DNA of 64,000 nucleotides from CAWGYQ01 sp963817395 (GTDB lineage Bacteria > Acidobacteriota > Vicinamibacteria > Vicinamibacterales > CAVPJW01). Both the position numbers and the translations under genes were made by a program. Location of the stretch: NCBI GenBank assembly GCA_963817395.1, contig CAWFOC010000003.1, positions 1 through 64,000 on the forward strand, in the 5' to 3' direction. The notes under the pieces are model-generated. The model saw nothing but the letters and a program-made list of their open reading frames with translations. It had not been told where the DNA came from and ran no database searches. Every line of letters begins with the position of its first letter. The stretch's first letter is position 1. Below are positions 54,502 through 64,000 of the stretch, in pieces.

Positions 54502-57134
54502 GGCCGCTCCCCCGCCGAACCAGGTCCCGCGTACGGACCCGCCACGACGATCGTGGCCTTGTCCGGCTGCAGAATTCGTCGGGCCGCGGCATTCACCAGA
54601 TCGGGAGTCACCGCCTGAATGAGATCGCGCAGCCGCACGTCGTAATCGGGGCCGAGCCCGAAGAACTCGACGGTCTGCAGAAACGCCGCGATCTCGGCAT
54701 TGGTCTCCAGCGTTCGCGGGATCGAGCCAATCAGGTACTGCTTCGACTCGGCCACCTCCCGTTCGGTTACTCCATCCGCCAGGATCGAAGCGATCTCGTG
54801 ATCGATGGCGTCGATGGTGCGATCGACGTTCGTCGGATGGACCCCTGCACGAATCACGAGCGGCCCGGCGCCCACATTGGCATCGAGCGCGCTGAAGATG
54901 TAATAGGCCATGCCCAACCGCTCGCGGATGACGTCACCCAGCCGTCCTCCGAGCGCGTACTGCCCCAGGACGTTGTTCATCACGGTGGTCGCGTGGTACT
55001 CGGGATCGCTTCGCGCGAGGGCGACGAAGCCGTATGCAACGTCCGCCTGCGATTTGCTCATCATCGGGTGAACCACCCGGCTGCGCACCGAGCCCCCGAG
55101 GGTTGGAGGCGGCACGAGACGCGCCGGCGCTGGTCCGCGCCAGCCGCCCAGCAGACCATCTGCGAGCGCAGCCGCCCGGTCGACGCCGACATCCCCCACA
55201 ATCGCGAGCGAGAGCGAAGAGGGACCAAATCGCTCGCCATGAAACCGTCGAAGCTCGTCAGCCTCGATGCTTTGAACAATAGCGGTTGTGCCTCTGGCAC
55301 GCCGGCCGTAAGGATGGCCGTCGGGATACAACCGTTCCATCAGCACTTCGGAGGCGACGGTGGCCGGGCTGTCTTCGTCCTGGCCAATGGCCGTCAGAAT
55401 CTCGCCCCGCCTGGTTTCGATCTCCGCGAGGGGAAACACCGGATTGCGAACGATGTCGGCCATCAGGCTCAGCACGGGCTCGATGTCGTCCGCCAGACAC
55501 GTGCACGCCATGGAGAACTGGTGACGGCTCACGCCGATCGCCAGCGACACGCCTCGACGGTCGAGCTCGTCGGCAATCTGATCTGCGGAGCGACCGAGCG
55601 TGCCGCGGTCGATCACGCGAGAGACGAAATGGGCGAGGCCCTGACGCCCGGGCGGGTCGTAGCCGCTCCCGGCGTGCAAGGTGGCGTGCAGCGTGACCGC
55701 CGGCGTCGTTCCGGTGTGCTTGACGAGCACGACGACGCCGTTTTCGAGCTCGTGGCGGGCCGGCTCGAGCCCGCGTGGGGCCATGACGCTCATGAGCTGA
55801 AACGGCGCTCCTCGGGCTCGGCGTCCGGCCGGTCGGGACTCCGCCTGAAACCACCCGACCGTCCGATTCGCGGCGCGCAGATACCGCTTCGCGACGCGCG
55901 TGACGTCCTCGTCGGTGACGGCCAGCACGCGCGCCAGAAGATCCCAGTACATCTCGAGGTTGCCGACCGTGCTGAAGTAGCCGAGCTGGTGGGCCAGATT
56001 GGTGACGCCGTCCGCATCGAAGACGAGCCGCGCGCGAAGCTGGTTGCGGGCCTTCTCAATCTCCTCGGGCCTGACGCCCTCGCTGGTCACGGCGTCAAGC
56101 GCGGCGAGGGCGGCTTCTTCGAGCGATGCCAGCGCCACTCCGTCGCGCGCGGTGCATGAAATCGAATACAGAAACGGATGCTCGGTCGGAGCGAACGAGG
56201 CGTTGACCGCCGATGCCAGGCGCCGATCGACCAGCGCCCGATACAACCGGGCGCTGCGCTGCGGGGGCGGCATCCGGAAGCTCGCCCAGATGTTGACGCC
56301 CTTCGCGCCGCTGAGCACCGCATCCAGAACGAGGAACCGGGCGAAGTCGTCACTCGACACGGCAGGCGCATGAAACGCCAGCTTGAGATAGCTCGTCGTC
56401 CCGGGCCTCCGAATGGTGACGCGGCGCTCGCCGATCTGGGCGGGCTCCTCGATATTGACGCGGGCAGGCAGCTGACCGGCAGGAATTCCGCCGAAGCGCC
56501 GTTCGATCAGCTCGAGCGCCGCTTCCGTGTCGACGTCGCCAACGACGACGAGCGTGGCGTTGTTGGGAATGTAGTAGCGGCGATAGTGACCGTACAGATC
56601 GTCGCGGGTCATCCGCTGGAGATCGGTGAGCCATCCGATCGTCGGGTGGGCGTACGGATGCGACTTGAAAGCCGCGGCCGTCACCTCGACCTCGAGCAGC
56701 TGATCGGGATCGTTCTCGCTGCCCTGCAGCTCGGAGATGATGACGGTCCGTTCCGACTCGCAGTCCTCGGGCTCGTACAGGCCGTTCGCCATCCTCTCGG
56801 CTTCGATGAACAGCATCTGATCGAGCGCGGTTCGGGCGGCTGTTTCGAGATACGTGGTCTGGTCGATCCAGGTGTAGCCGTTCCAGGTGCCGCCGTATCG
56901 TTCGATGATGCCTTTGACCTGGTCGCGCGGGATATTGCGCGTGCCCTTGAAGTTCATGTGCTCGACCCAGTGCGAGACACCCGTCAGCCCGGCGGCCTCG
57001 TCCTTCGAGCCCACGCGGTACCAGCACCAGACGGATGCCAGCGGCGCGGTGTGGACCTCCTGCACGAGCACCTGGAGTCCGTTGTCGAGCACCACGGATC
57101 GAACCGGCGGCGTTTCGACCGCGGGAACCTTCAT
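54498..57134 (-). CDS. Two-domain M16 (pitrilysin/insulinase-like) protein
   Basis: 878 residues: two M16 halves fused. The N-terminal half has the zinc motif HWVEHMNFKGT (HxxEH) and a distal Glu, so an active site is present. The C-terminal half, starting around residue 450 (LENGVVVLVKHTGTTPAV), replaces the motif with HFVSR and looks inactive, as in many pitrilysin pairs. No signal peptide is evident, so cytoplasmic or poorly exported. The start ATG at 57134 is near the M16 beta-strand start. Divergent from ileS; drives the HAD and GNAT genes downstream. Confidence 0.87.
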   Translation of the reverse strand: MKVPAVETPPVRSVVLDNGLQVLVQEVHTAPLASVWCWYRVGSKDEAAGLTGVSHWVEHMNFKGTRNIPRDQVKGIIERYGGTWNGYTWIDQTTYLETAARTALDQMLFIEAERMANGLYEPEDCESERTVIISELQGSENDPDQLLEVEVTAAAFKSHPYAHPTIGWLTDLQRMTRDDLYGHYRRYYIPNNATLVVVGDVDTEAALELIERRFGGIPAGQLPARVNIEEPAQIGERRVTIRRPGTTSYLKLAFHAPAVSSDDFARFLVLDAVLSGAKGVNIWASFRMPPPQRSARLYRALVDRRLASAVNASFAPTEHPFLYSISCTARDGVALASLEEAALAALDAVTSEGVRPEEIEKARNQLRARLVFDADGVTNLAHQLGYFSTVGNLEMYWDLLARVLAVTDEDVTRVAKRYLRAANRTVGWFQAESRPAGRRARGAPFQLMSVMAPRGLEPARHELENGVVVLVKHTGTTPAVTLHATLHAGSGYDPPGRQGLAHFVSRVIDRGTLGRSADQIADELDRRGVSLAIGVSRHQFSMACTCLADDIEPVLSLMADIVRNPVFPLAEIETRRGEILTAIGQDEDSPATVASEVLMERLYPDGHPYGRRARGTTAIVQSIEADELRRFHGERFGPSSLSLAIVGDVGVDRAAALADGLLGGWRGPAPARLVPPPTLGGSVRSRVVHPMMSKSQADVAYGFVALARSDPEYHATTVMNNVLGQYALGGRLGDVIRERLGMAYYIFSALDANVGAGPLVIRAGVHPTNVDRTIDAIDHEIASILADGVTEREVAESKQYLIGSIPRTLETNAEIAAFLQTVEFFGLGPDYDVRLRDLIQAVTPDLVNAAARRILQPDKATIVVAGPYAGPGSAGERP

Positions 57135-57283
57135 GGTTCAATTATACAAGCCGCGTTTCGGCACGCGCCGGAGCCGGAACGCTCGCGCCGAACCGAGCGC
57201 GCGATTGTCGGAGCTCGCATCTGGCACACCGGACGCCACTTGGCCGCTGGTCCGAACGCTTGCGGTACAATTGATCGTTTCGT

Positions 57284-60139
57284 ATGGCCGACTGGAAAGC
57301 CACGCTCAATCTGCCGCGCACCGACTTCCCGATGAAGGCGAATCTCGCCGTCGCGGAGCCGCAGGCGCTCGCCCGCTGGGACGAAATCGGGCTCGAACGC
57401 CGCGCTCGCGAGCGCCGGCAGGGGGCACGGCTCTACGTGCTTCACGACGGGCCGCCGTACGCGAACGGACACATCCACATCGGACACGCGCTCAACAAGA
57501 TCCTCAAGGACTTCGTCGTCCGCTCGCGCGACATGGCCGGCTTCGACGCGCCATATGTGCCGGGCTGGGATTGCCACGGGCTGCCGATCGAGTTGCAGGT
57601 CGATCGAGAGCTCGGCGCGAAGAAGCGCGAGATGTCGACCGCCGATTTCCGCCGAGCCTGCCGCGCCTACGCGATGCGTTTCGTCGAGATCCAGCGCGAA
57701 GAGTTCAAGCGGCTGCTCTGCTCGGGCGACTGGGCGAACCCGTACCTGACGATGGAACCTGAATATCAGGCCGCCATCGTCCGGGCACTCGGCGCGTTCG
57801 TGACGCGCGGACTCGTCTACAAGGGGAAGAAGCCGGTTCACTGGTGCATCCATTGCCGAACGGCGCTGGCGGAGGCTGAAGTCGAGTACGAGCCGCACGC
57901 CTCGCCCTCGATCTACGTCGAGTTTCCGCTGGCCGAGTCGTCGGCAACCGAGCTTGCCGCACGGGTGCCTGCGCTCGACGGACATACCGTCTCGGTGCTC
58001 ATCTGGACCACGACGCCGTGGACGATTCCGTCGAATCTGGCCATTGCCTTCCATCCTGAGCTCGTTTACGGCGCATACCAGGCAGGCGACAGAGTGGTCA
58101 TCGTCGCAGAAGCGCTTGCGGAGCAGGTGGCCGCCGGAGCGGGACGGACGTTCGGCGCGCCGATCGCGCGCGCTCCCGGCAGTCAGTTCGAGGGCCTCGT
58201 ATTCCGGCACCCGCTCTACGCGCGCGACTCGGTGGGCGTGCTTGGCGATTACGTGACGACCGACCAGGGCACGGGCGCCGTGCACACGGCCCCCGGGCAC
58301 GGAGCGGACGATTTCAACACCGGGGTCAAGTACGGCCTCGAGATCTATGCGCCCGTGGGTCCCACCGGGCATTTCGCCGAAACCGTGGAGCTCTTCGGCG
58401 GTCTGCGCGTGTTCGACGCGAACCCCGCAATCGAGGAGGCGCTCGAGAAACGCGGGCGCCTGTGGAAGCGCGGCACGATCGAGCACACCTACCCGCACTG
58501 CTGGCGCTGCCACAACCCCGTGATCTTCCTGGCCACGTGGCAATGGTTCATCGCGCTCGACAAGCCCGCCGTCTTCCACCGCACCTCACCTGCGGCGACG
58601 GGCGAGGCCGCACCCGGCGAGACTCCGGGTGAAGAGCTCACGTTGCGCTCGGCAGCGCTCGACGAGATTCGCCGCGTGAAATGGATTCCGCCGTGGGGCG
58701 CCGAGCGCATCCACAACATGCTGGCGAACCGCCCCGACTGGTGCATCTCGCGCCAGCGTTCCTGGGGAGTGCCGATTCCGGCGGTCGATTGCACGGCGTG
58801 TGGCGAGGCCCTGCTCACGACCGACCTGGTCGAGCGCGCGGCACTCGTCTTCGAAACCCATGGCGCCGACGCGTGGTATGAGCGGGGCCTCGACGAGTTC
58901 ATTCCCGACGACCTGCGGTGCCCGAAATGCGGCGGCAGCGCCTTCGAGCGCGAGCGCGACATTCTCGATGTCTGGTTCGACTCCGGCTCGAGCCACGAAG
59001 CGGTGCTCGCCAGACCCGACCGCTTCCCCGGCCTCAGCTGGCCTGCGCGCATGTACCTGGAAGGGAGCGACCAGCATCGGGGCTGGTTCCACAGCTCGCT
59101 GCTCGTGGGCGTGGGCGGCCACAATCAGGCGCCGTTCCGGGAGGTCCTCACGCACGGCTTCGTCGTGGACGAGGACGGCCGGAAGATGTCGAAGTCGCTC
59201 GGCAACGTCATCGCGCCGCAGGAAGTGATCGACAAGAGCGGCGCCGAGATCCTCCGCCTCTGGGTCGCGATGGTCGACTATCGCGAGGAGATGCGGCTCG
59301 GGCCCGAGGTGCTCGCGCGCGTCGTCGAAGCCTATCGGAAGATCCGGAACACCTGCCGGATCCTCGTCGCGAATCTGCACGACTTCGATCCCTCGCGCGA
59401 CGGCCGGCCCATCGAGCAGCTCGCCGAGATCGATCGCTACGCGCTCGCCCGCTACGCGAGCGCGGCCCGGCACATCGCTCGCGCCTATGATGCGTACGAC
59501 TACCCAGCCATCTTTCAGGCGATCAACACGCTCGCCACGGTGGATTTGAGCGCGTTCTACATCGACGTGTCCAAGGACTGCCTTTACACCCTGGCTGCCG
59601 GCTCCGAACCGAGACGCTCGGCGCAGACCGCCATCTACCACATCGCCGACGGACTCGCGCGATGGCTGGCACCGATTCTTCCGGTCACCGCCGACGAGCT
59701 GTGGCGGAATCTGCCAGGGAGCCGGAACGAATCGGTCCATCTGACCGAGTTCCCGTCCTTCAAGCCGTTTCTCGACGAGGATCTGCTTGCGCGCTGGGAG
59801 CGACTGCTCCGCATGCGAGAAGCCGTCAACGCCGCGCTCGAGGTGAAGCGCCAGGACAAGACCATCGGCAACTCGCTCGCCGCGAGAGTGACGCTCCATG
59901 CGGGCGGTCCCGACGCCGAGCTGCTCGAGCGGCATCGGCACGATTTGCCGATGCTGTTCATCGTTTCCGAGGTGGAGCTCGAAACCGGCCAGCCAGGCGA
60001 CAGGCAGGACCTGCGCGTCGAAGTCTCGCGCGCCCAGGGTGCGCGCTGCGAGCGGTGCTGGCGTTATGTGCCGGTGCGATCCGGCGAGGGCCTCTGCGAG
60101 CGCTGTCAGGGCGCGCTTGCCGAAGCGATCAACTCCTGA
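57284..60139 (+). CDS. ileS: Isoleucyl-tRNA synthetase
   Basis: 951 residues, class I synthetase. HIGH motif in PYANGHIHIGHALNKIL and KMSKS in GRKMSKSLGN; an editing (CP1) domain fills the middle; the C-terminal zinc fingers are CERCWRYVPV and CERCQG, as in bacterial (not eukaryotic-type) IleRS. It charges tRNA-Ile and edits Val. Start ATG 57284; a TACAAT element at 57266-57271 is a plausible -10 with a very short leader. No frameshift. First gene of the ileS-lspA-lgt run. Confidence 0.96.
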   Translation: MADWKATLNLPRTDFPMKANLAVAEPQALARWDEIGLERRARERRQGARLYVLHDGPPYANGHIHIGHALNKILKDFVVRSRDMAGFDAPYVPGWDCHGLPIELQVDRELGAKKREMSTADFRRACRAYAMRFVEIQREEFKRLLCSGDWANPYLTMEPEYQAAIVRALGAFVTRGLVYKGKKPVHWCIHCRTALAEAEVEYEPHASPSIYVEFPLAESSATELAARVPALDGHTVSVLIWTTTPWTIPSNLAIAFHPELVYGAYQAGDRVVIVAEALAEQVAAGAGRTFGAPIARAPGSQFEGLVFRHPLYARDSVGVLGDYVTTDQGTGAVHTAPGHGADDFNTGVKYGLEIYAPVGPTGHFAETVELFGGLRVFDANPAIEEALEKRGRLWKRGTIEHTYPHCWRCHNPVIFLATWQWFIALDKPAVFHRTSPAATGEAAPGETPGEELTLRSAALDEIRRVKWIPPWGAERIHNMLANRPDWCISRQRSWGVPIPAVDCTACGEALLTTDLVERAALVFETHGADAWYERGLDEFIPDDLRCPKCGGSAFERERDILDVWFDSGSSHEAVLARPDRFPGLSWPARMYLEGSDQHRGWFHSSLLVGVGGHNQAPFREVLTHGFVVDEDGRKMSKSLGNVIAPQEVIDKSGAEILRLWVAMVDYREEMRLGPEVLARVVEAYRKIRNTCRILVANLHDFDPSRDGRPIEQLAEIDRYALARYASAARHIARAYDAYDYPAIFQAINTLATVDLSAFYIDVSKDCLYTLAAGSEPRRSAQTAIYHIADGLARWLAPILPVTADELWRNLPGSRNESVHLTEFPSFKPFLDEDLLARWERLLRMREAVNAALEVKRQDKTIGNSLAARVTLHAGGPDAELLERHRHDLPMLFIVSEVELETGQPGDRQDLRVEVSRAQGARCERCWRYVPVRSGEGLCERCQGALAEAINS

Positions 60140-60156
60140 CCCGGGACGACGCGGCC

Positions 60157-60652
60157 GTGACTACCGTCCGAAGGAGCGAGATCGGGCTCGCGGCCGCCGT
60201 CGTCGTCACCGATCAGCTGTCGAAGGCCATCGTTCGGGCGACGCTGCCGCTGCACGAGTCGGTGACGGTCGTGCCGGGGTTCGTGGATTTCACGCACGTG
60301 CAGAACACGGGAGCCGCGTTCGGTCTGCTGAATGCCGTCGATTTTCCGTTCAAGGGGGCGATCATCGCGCTCGTCGCCTCGATCGCGCTCGTCGGGGTGG
60401 CGTTCTATGCCGTCAGCCCTGCCGGCGCACCAGCGCGCGGCCCGCATCGGGCTCGCGCTCGTCCTGGGTGGCGCGATGGGCAATCTCTTCGACCGCCTGC
60501 GATCGGGGTATGTCATCGATTTCGTGGACGTCTACTGGCAGCAGTACCATTTCTGGGCGTTCAATGTCGCCGACTCCGCCATCACCATTGGCGTCGTCAT
60601 CATGATTCTCGACATGCTTGGACTCGACCGCCGTGTATCCACGACTGTTTGA
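60157..60652 (+). CDS. lspA: Lipoprotein signal peptidase II (one frameshift)
   Basis: 164 residues after removing an extra C near 60415, exactly the normal length. Motifs: DQLSKAIV, NTGAAFGL, GGAMGNLFDRL and DFVDVYW with the two catalytic Asp in the GNxxDR and FNVADSAI boxes. It cuts the signal peptide of diacylglyceryl prolipoproteins in the membrane. Start GTG 60157, 17 bases after the ileS stop. The 3' end overlaps the start of lgt. Broken in this sequence but essential in most Gram-negatives, so the shift is probably a consensus error. Confidence 0.92.
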
Positions 60653-61448
60653 TCTCGGCCCGATCACGGTCTACACCTACGGCGTGCTGCTGGCCGCCGC
60701 CTACCTGCTCGGCCTGAAGGTCGCCATGACGCGGGCACAGCGGAGCGGACTCGACGGCGCGCGCGTGCTCGACCTCGGCATCTACATCATTGTCGCCGCA
60801 CTGGTCGGCGCCAAGCTGATGTTGCTGATCGTCGATTTCGACTATTTCCGCCAGAACCCGCGCGAGGTGCTGTCGCTGGCGCGATCGGGCGGCGTGTTCT
60901 ACGGCGGACTGATTCTGGCCGTGCTGGTGGCGTTCTGGTATATGCGACGGCACGCCCTTCCGGTCTGGTCGACGTGCGACGCGTTCGCGCCGGGCATCGC
61001 CATCGGCCACGCCGTCGGGCGGCTCGGCTGCTTGATGGCCGGATGCTGCTATGGCCGGCCGACCGCGCTTCCGTGGGGCATCACCTTCACCGACCCGTTC
61101 GCGGCGGCAAACGTGGGAACGCCACTCGGCGTAGCCCTCCATCCAACCCAGGTTTACGAGGCGGGCGCCGAGCTGCTGATTCTCGCCGTCCTGCTCGCGA
61201 CCGAGCGGCGCGGGCGCGGATTTCCCGGCCGGACGTTCTGGCTTTACATGCTGCTCTATGCCGTCTCGCGCTTCGTCATCGAGTACTTCCGTGGCGACGA
61301 GCGCGGCCTCGTGTTCGGCGTGTTGTCGACCTCGCAGTTCATCTCCGTGCTGATCGCTCCCGTGAGCGTGATCATGCTCGTCTGGCTGTCACGCCGATCC
61401 GGCACGCCGACCCCGGTCCCGACCAGGGCCAGGCCGAGGACAGCGTAG
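60633..61448 (+). CDS. lgt: Prolipoprotein diacylglyceryl transferase
   Basis: 271 residues, seven hydrophobic segments. The Lgt signature region HAVGRLGCLMAGCCYGRP and the C-terminal SRFVIEYFRGDERG are present. It transfers diacylglyceryl from phosphatidylglycerol to the Cys of lipoproteins, the step before LspA. The GTG at 60633 fits the N-terminal VYPRLFDLGPI; the TTG at 60618 five codons earlier is an alternative. It overlaps lspA by 20 bases, as expected for a coupled lipoprotein operon. Confidence 0.92.
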   Translation: MYPRLFDLGPITVYTYGVLLAAAYLLGLKVAMTRAQRSGLDGARVLDLGIYIIVAALVGAKLMLLIVDFDYFRQNPREVLSLARSGGVFYGGLILAVLVAFWYMRRHALPVWSTCDAFAPGIAIGHAVGRLGCLMAGCCYGRPTALPWGITFTDPFAAANVGTPLGVALHPTQVYEAGAELLILAVLLATERRGRGFPGRTFWLYMLLYAVSRFVIEYFRGDERGLVFGVLSTSQFISVLIAPVSVIMLVWLSRRSGTPTPVPTRARPRTA

Positions 61449-61458
61449 CCTCACCGCC

Positions 61459-62424
61459 GTGGCGCGTCTCGAGTTCATCGTTCCGCCCGACGGCGGTGGC
61501 GTTCGTCTCGATCGGTTTCTCTCGTCACTGCTCGGCGATCACTCGCGCTCCAGCCTTCAGCGCCTGATTCGCGACGGCCACGTCACCGTCGGCGGTCGAA
61601 GCGTCAAGCCCAACACCAGCGTGAGGCCGGGCGAGCGCGTCGCGGTCGAGATTCCCGATCCCGCGCCGTCCACACCGGTTCCAGAAGACCTGCCGCTGCC
61701 CATTCTCTACGAGGATGCCGACCTCGTCGTCGTCGACAAGCCTGCCGGCATGGTGGTTCATCCGGCTGCCGGCCACGCGGCAGGTACGCTGGTGAACGCG
61801 CTGCTGCACCACATCGGCGACTTGAGCGGCATCGGTGGTGAGCTCAGGCCAGGCATCGTGCACCGGCTCGACCGGGGCACGTCGGGTGTCATGGTGGTGG
61901 CCAAACACGATCGCGCCCATCAGGAGCTGTCACGGCAGTTTCGCGACCGCGAGGTCGAGAAGGAATATATCGCGCTCGTCTGGGGCGTGGTTCAGGCCGG
62001 CCGACGGATCGACGCGCCGATTGGGCGGGATCCGGTCCAGCGCCAGCGGATGTCCGCGCGAGCACGCCGCGCGCGCAGCGCGGTGACGCGGATCACGCGC
62101 GCGACACACCTGCCCGGCGTGTCGCTGGTGCAGGTGGCGATCCTGACGGGGCGCACCCACCAGATCCGGGTGCACTTGAGCAGCATCGGCCACCCGATCG
62201 TCGGCGACTCGCTCTATGGAGGCGTTCGGCGACGCGTGCCCGCCAACTTGCGCGCCTTGAGCAGGCTCGAGCGACCGTTCCTTCACGCCCACCGGCTCGC
62301 GTTTCATCATCCCTTAGACGGGCGGCCGATGGAGTGCGAGTCTCCGCTGCCCGACGATCTTCAGTCGGCCCTCGACGAGATCGGTCGGGTCTCGGAGCGG
62401 CTCGCGTCGGGAGAACGCTTGTGA
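61459..62424 (+). CDS. rluD: RluD-type 23S rRNA pseudouridine synthase
   Basis: 321 residues. An N-terminal S4 RNA-binding domain (LDRFLSSLLGDHSRSSLQRLI) then the RluA-family catalytic core with HRLDRGTSGVMVVAKH, whose Asp is the nucleophile, and the GRTHQIRVHLSSIGHPIVGD motif. RluD modifies helix 69 of 23S rRNA; paralogs RluA/C could also fit, but the S4 domain and position after lgt favour RluD. GTG start at 61459. The stop overlaps the Nudix GTG (GTGA). Confidence 0.88.
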   Translation: MARLEFIVPPDGGGVRLDRFLSSLLGDHSRSSLQRLIRDGHVTVGGRSVKPNTSVRPGERVAVEIPDPAPSTPVPEDLPLPILYEDADLVVVDKPAGMVVHPAAGHAAGTLVNALLHHIGDLSGIGGELRPGIVHRLDRGTSGVMVVAKHDRAHQELSRQFRDREVEKEYIALVWGVVQAGRRIDAPIGRDPVQRQRMSARARRARSAVTRITRATHLPGVSLVQVAILTGRTHQIRVHLSSIGHPIVGDSLYGGVRRRVPANLRALSRLERPFLHAHRLAFHHPLDGRPMECESPLPDDLQSALDEIGRVSERLASGERL

Positions 62425-62963
62425 GCGAACATGTCACGATTCTCGATCAGCGCGTCGTCTTTCGGGGCCGGGTGTTCGAGGTGCACAGCGACCGCGTTCG
62501 CCTGCCGGATGGGACGAGCACCGATTTCGACGTGGTCCGACACCCCGGATCCGTCGTGCTGCTCCCCATGCCAGACGAGATGCACGTGATCCTGATTCGG
62601 CAGTACCGATATTCGATCGATCGCTGGATCTGGGAGCTCCCTGCCGGCCGCATCGAGCCTGGCGAGCAGCCGCAGGACGCGGCGAGCCGTGAATGCGAAG
62701 AGGAGATTCGCCTGACGCCGGGACGCGTGGAGCTCGTGGCCGAGCTCCATCCGACGCCCGGGTTCTGCGACGAAGTGATGAAGTTCTACCGCCTCACCGC
62801 ACTCGGAAAGCCCGCACCGGGCTCAACGGAGAGACATCGCGATCCGGACGAACAGATCGAAGTTCGCGTCTTCCCGCTCGAACACGCTCGCGCGATGATG
62901 CGCGCGGGAGAGATTGTCGACCTCAAGACGGCGTTCGGCCTGACGCTGCCCGCACTCCGTTGA
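62421..62963 (+). CDS. Nudix hydrolase, ADP-ribose pyrophosphatase-like
   Basis: 180 residues. The Nudix box is AGRIEPGEQPQDAASRECEEE, with the final Gly of the classical GX5EX7REUXEEXGU replaced by Arg-Leu (IRLTPG), and the flanking WELPAGRIEPGE fits the ADP-ribose pyrophosphatase type. It would hydrolyse a nucleoside-diphosphate-sugar. The GTG at 62421 overlaps the RluD stop. It ends 40 bases inside the 3' end of the convergent histone-deacetylase-family gene. Activity with the changed box is likely but not assured. Confidence 0.85.
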   Translation: MSEHVTILDQRVVFRGRVFEVHSDRVRLPDGTSTDFDVVRHPGSVVLLPMPDEMHVILIRQYRYSIDRWIWELPAGRIEPGEQPQDAASRECEEEIRLTPGRVELVAELHPTPGFCDEVMKFYRLTALGKPAPGSTERHRDPDEQIEVRVFPLEHARAMMRAGEIVDLKTAFGLTLPALR

Positions 62964-63853
62964 GCAACTCCTCGAGCGTGGCCAGGTGGACGCCGACCGT
63001 GTCCTCCACGCGGCGGGCATATCCGCCCGCCAGCGTCACGACGAGCGGCGCCCCCAGGTCGCAGGATGCCGCCACGACCATCCGATCGCGCGCGCGCAAC
63101 CCGTCGAAGGTGAGCCGCAGACCGCCGAGCTGATCTTCCTTGAACGGATCCGCCCCAGCGAGATAGAAGACGACGTCCGGTCGATGCTCGAGCACCTTGG
63201 GCAGCGCCGCTTCGAGCACGCTCAGATACGCGTCGTCACCGGTCCCGTCGGCGAGACCGATGTCGAGCGAGCCCGGGGGCTTGACGGAAGGATAGTTGCG
63301 CTCCTGGTGCATCGAGAACGTGAAGACGCTCGGATCGCCGGCGAAAATGAATGCCGTGCCGTTCCCGTGATGCACGTCGCAGTCGATGACGGCCGCGCGC
63401 GACGCGAGATGCTCACGCTGAAGCACCCTGATCGCAACCGCCACGTCGTTGAACACACAGAAGCCCTCCCCGTGGTCCGGGAACGCATGATGCAGTCCGC
63501 CACCGACGTGCAGCACGATCGCGCCAGGACCGCCTGCAGACATGGCTGTCCGCGCGGCCACAATCGTGCCGCCGGTCATCAGGCGAAAGCACTCCGACCA
63601 GTTCGGGTGACCACGGCAGCTCGAGCTGGAAGCGCTCTTCGATCGACAGCGTCCCGTTCCGCACCTTGGACAGGTAGTCTGCGGTGTGGACCAGCGACAG
63701 CTCGTCCCACGATGCCTCGCAGGGCTCGAGAACGTCGGCAGGCGTCAGGAGGCCGCGCTCGAGCGCGGCCCGATACACCCGGTGATACTTTTCCGTGGGA
63801 TAGACATGACCGCCGAGATCGATGTGGTAGCGATCGCTGTAGACGGCGATCAC
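62923..63853 (-). CDS. Histone-deacetylase-family zinc amidohydrolase (one frameshift)
   Basis: 309 residues after a +1 correction near 63590. HDAC-type metal sites: DCDVHHGNGTAFIF with Asp/His and LAGADPF with the second Asp; the LHHAFPDHGEGFCVFNDVA segment has the His-His-Ala charge relay. The family includes bacterial acetylpolyamine amidohydrolases and acetoin-utilisation proteins. The ATG at 63853 lies 31 bases after the lon stop. The last residues are translated over the Nudix 3' end, an antisense overlap of 41 bases. Confidence 0.85.
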
Positions 63854-63883
63854 GAGCGGACGAGTGTGTCCTGCAGCTCGCCG

Positions 63884-64000
63884 TCAGTCCGCCCGGGGGA
63901 GTCGGACAGCTCTACGCTCGGCCGCAGACACCAGGACGATGTCCAGAGCTTCGGCGATCGTGGTGACGAGATGGATTCTCAGGTCGTTGCGTAGCTCGTC
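63884..64000 (-). CDS. lon: Lon protease, C-terminal end (partial)
   Basis: 38 readable residues before the TGA at 63884-63886. The run RNDLRIHLVTTIAEALDIVLV is the typical final helix region of ATP-dependent protease La, with the usual short basic tail after it. The rest of the gene is upstream, outside the window. Same strand and 30 bases before the histone-deacetylase-family gene. Confidence 0.72.
   Translation of the reverse strand, partial: DELRNDLRIHLVTTIAEALDIVLVSAAERRAVRLPRAD

Overview
The window looks like chromosomal DNA from a high-GC Gram-negative bacterium. I infer Acidobacteriota, perhaps Vicinamibacteria. The grounds are a PEP-CTERM secreted protein, many secreted beta-propeller and metallo-hydrolase proteins, a bacterial SET protein, atypical cold-shock proteins and a selenocysteine tRNA. 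There is no 16S gene here, so the assignment rests on gene content. No CRISPR array, insertion sequence, phage or plasmid module is visible; this is core and near-core chromosome.

Layout. 1-4.2 kb: start of an AddB-like nuclease/helicase gene, a secreted protein and an L-asparaginase. 4.2-8.7 kb: tRNA-Ala(GGC), an NHL propeller, two small cold-shock genes around an unknown gene, a cupin, and a PEP-CTERM gene behind a sigma-54-like promoter. 8.9-21 kb: hydrolases (alpha/beta hydrolase, Tat amidase, B3-type metallo-beta-lactamase-like protein), a split LigD end-joining pair coupled to an AAC(6')-like acetyltransferase, an FAD oxidase and small secreted proteins. 21-31 kb: ABC exporter, SET protein, 5'-3' exonuclease, and a two-component pair in which the receiver is fused to a thioredoxin-fold domain and a thioredoxin-reductase-like flavoprotein. 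32-36.5 kb: pirin, deoxyhypusine synthase-like enzyme, FAD-linked dehydrogenase with a MocA-like transferase, and tiny zinc-ribbon and acidic proteins. 36.7-42.4 kb: two more cold-shock genes, tRNA-Sec, a di-haem peroxidase, a pseudo-ABC ATPase with a membrane partner, and ErpA with a Fur-ferritin fusion. 42.4-50.3 kb: aldehyde dehydrogenase, FdhE, divergent fumarase and aspartase, BioY, ThiD and MoaE. 50.3-64 kb: MoaD, RF1, PrmC, HIT, HAD, a fused M16 protein, IleS-LspA-Lgt-RluD-Nudix, a histone-deacetylase-family enzyme and the end of Lon.

How genes work together. FdhE and tRNA-Sec point to a formate dehydrogenase, possibly a selenoprotein, encoded elsewhere; MoaD, MoaE and MocA fit molybdenum-cofactor supply. 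ErpA and the Fur-ferritin fusion form an iron/Fe-S unit behind one strong promoter. IleS-LspA-Lgt is the usual lipoprotein-processing neighbourhood. Many genes are translationally coupled by 4-base ATGA or GTGA stop/start overlaps.

Sequence quality. At least 18 otherwise well-conserved genes, including normally indispensable lspA and prmC, are broken by single-base indels. About 20 are insertions and 2 are deletions. I treat these as consensus errors, not pseudogenes. Coordinates of such genes span both frames, and corrected lengths come out in frame.
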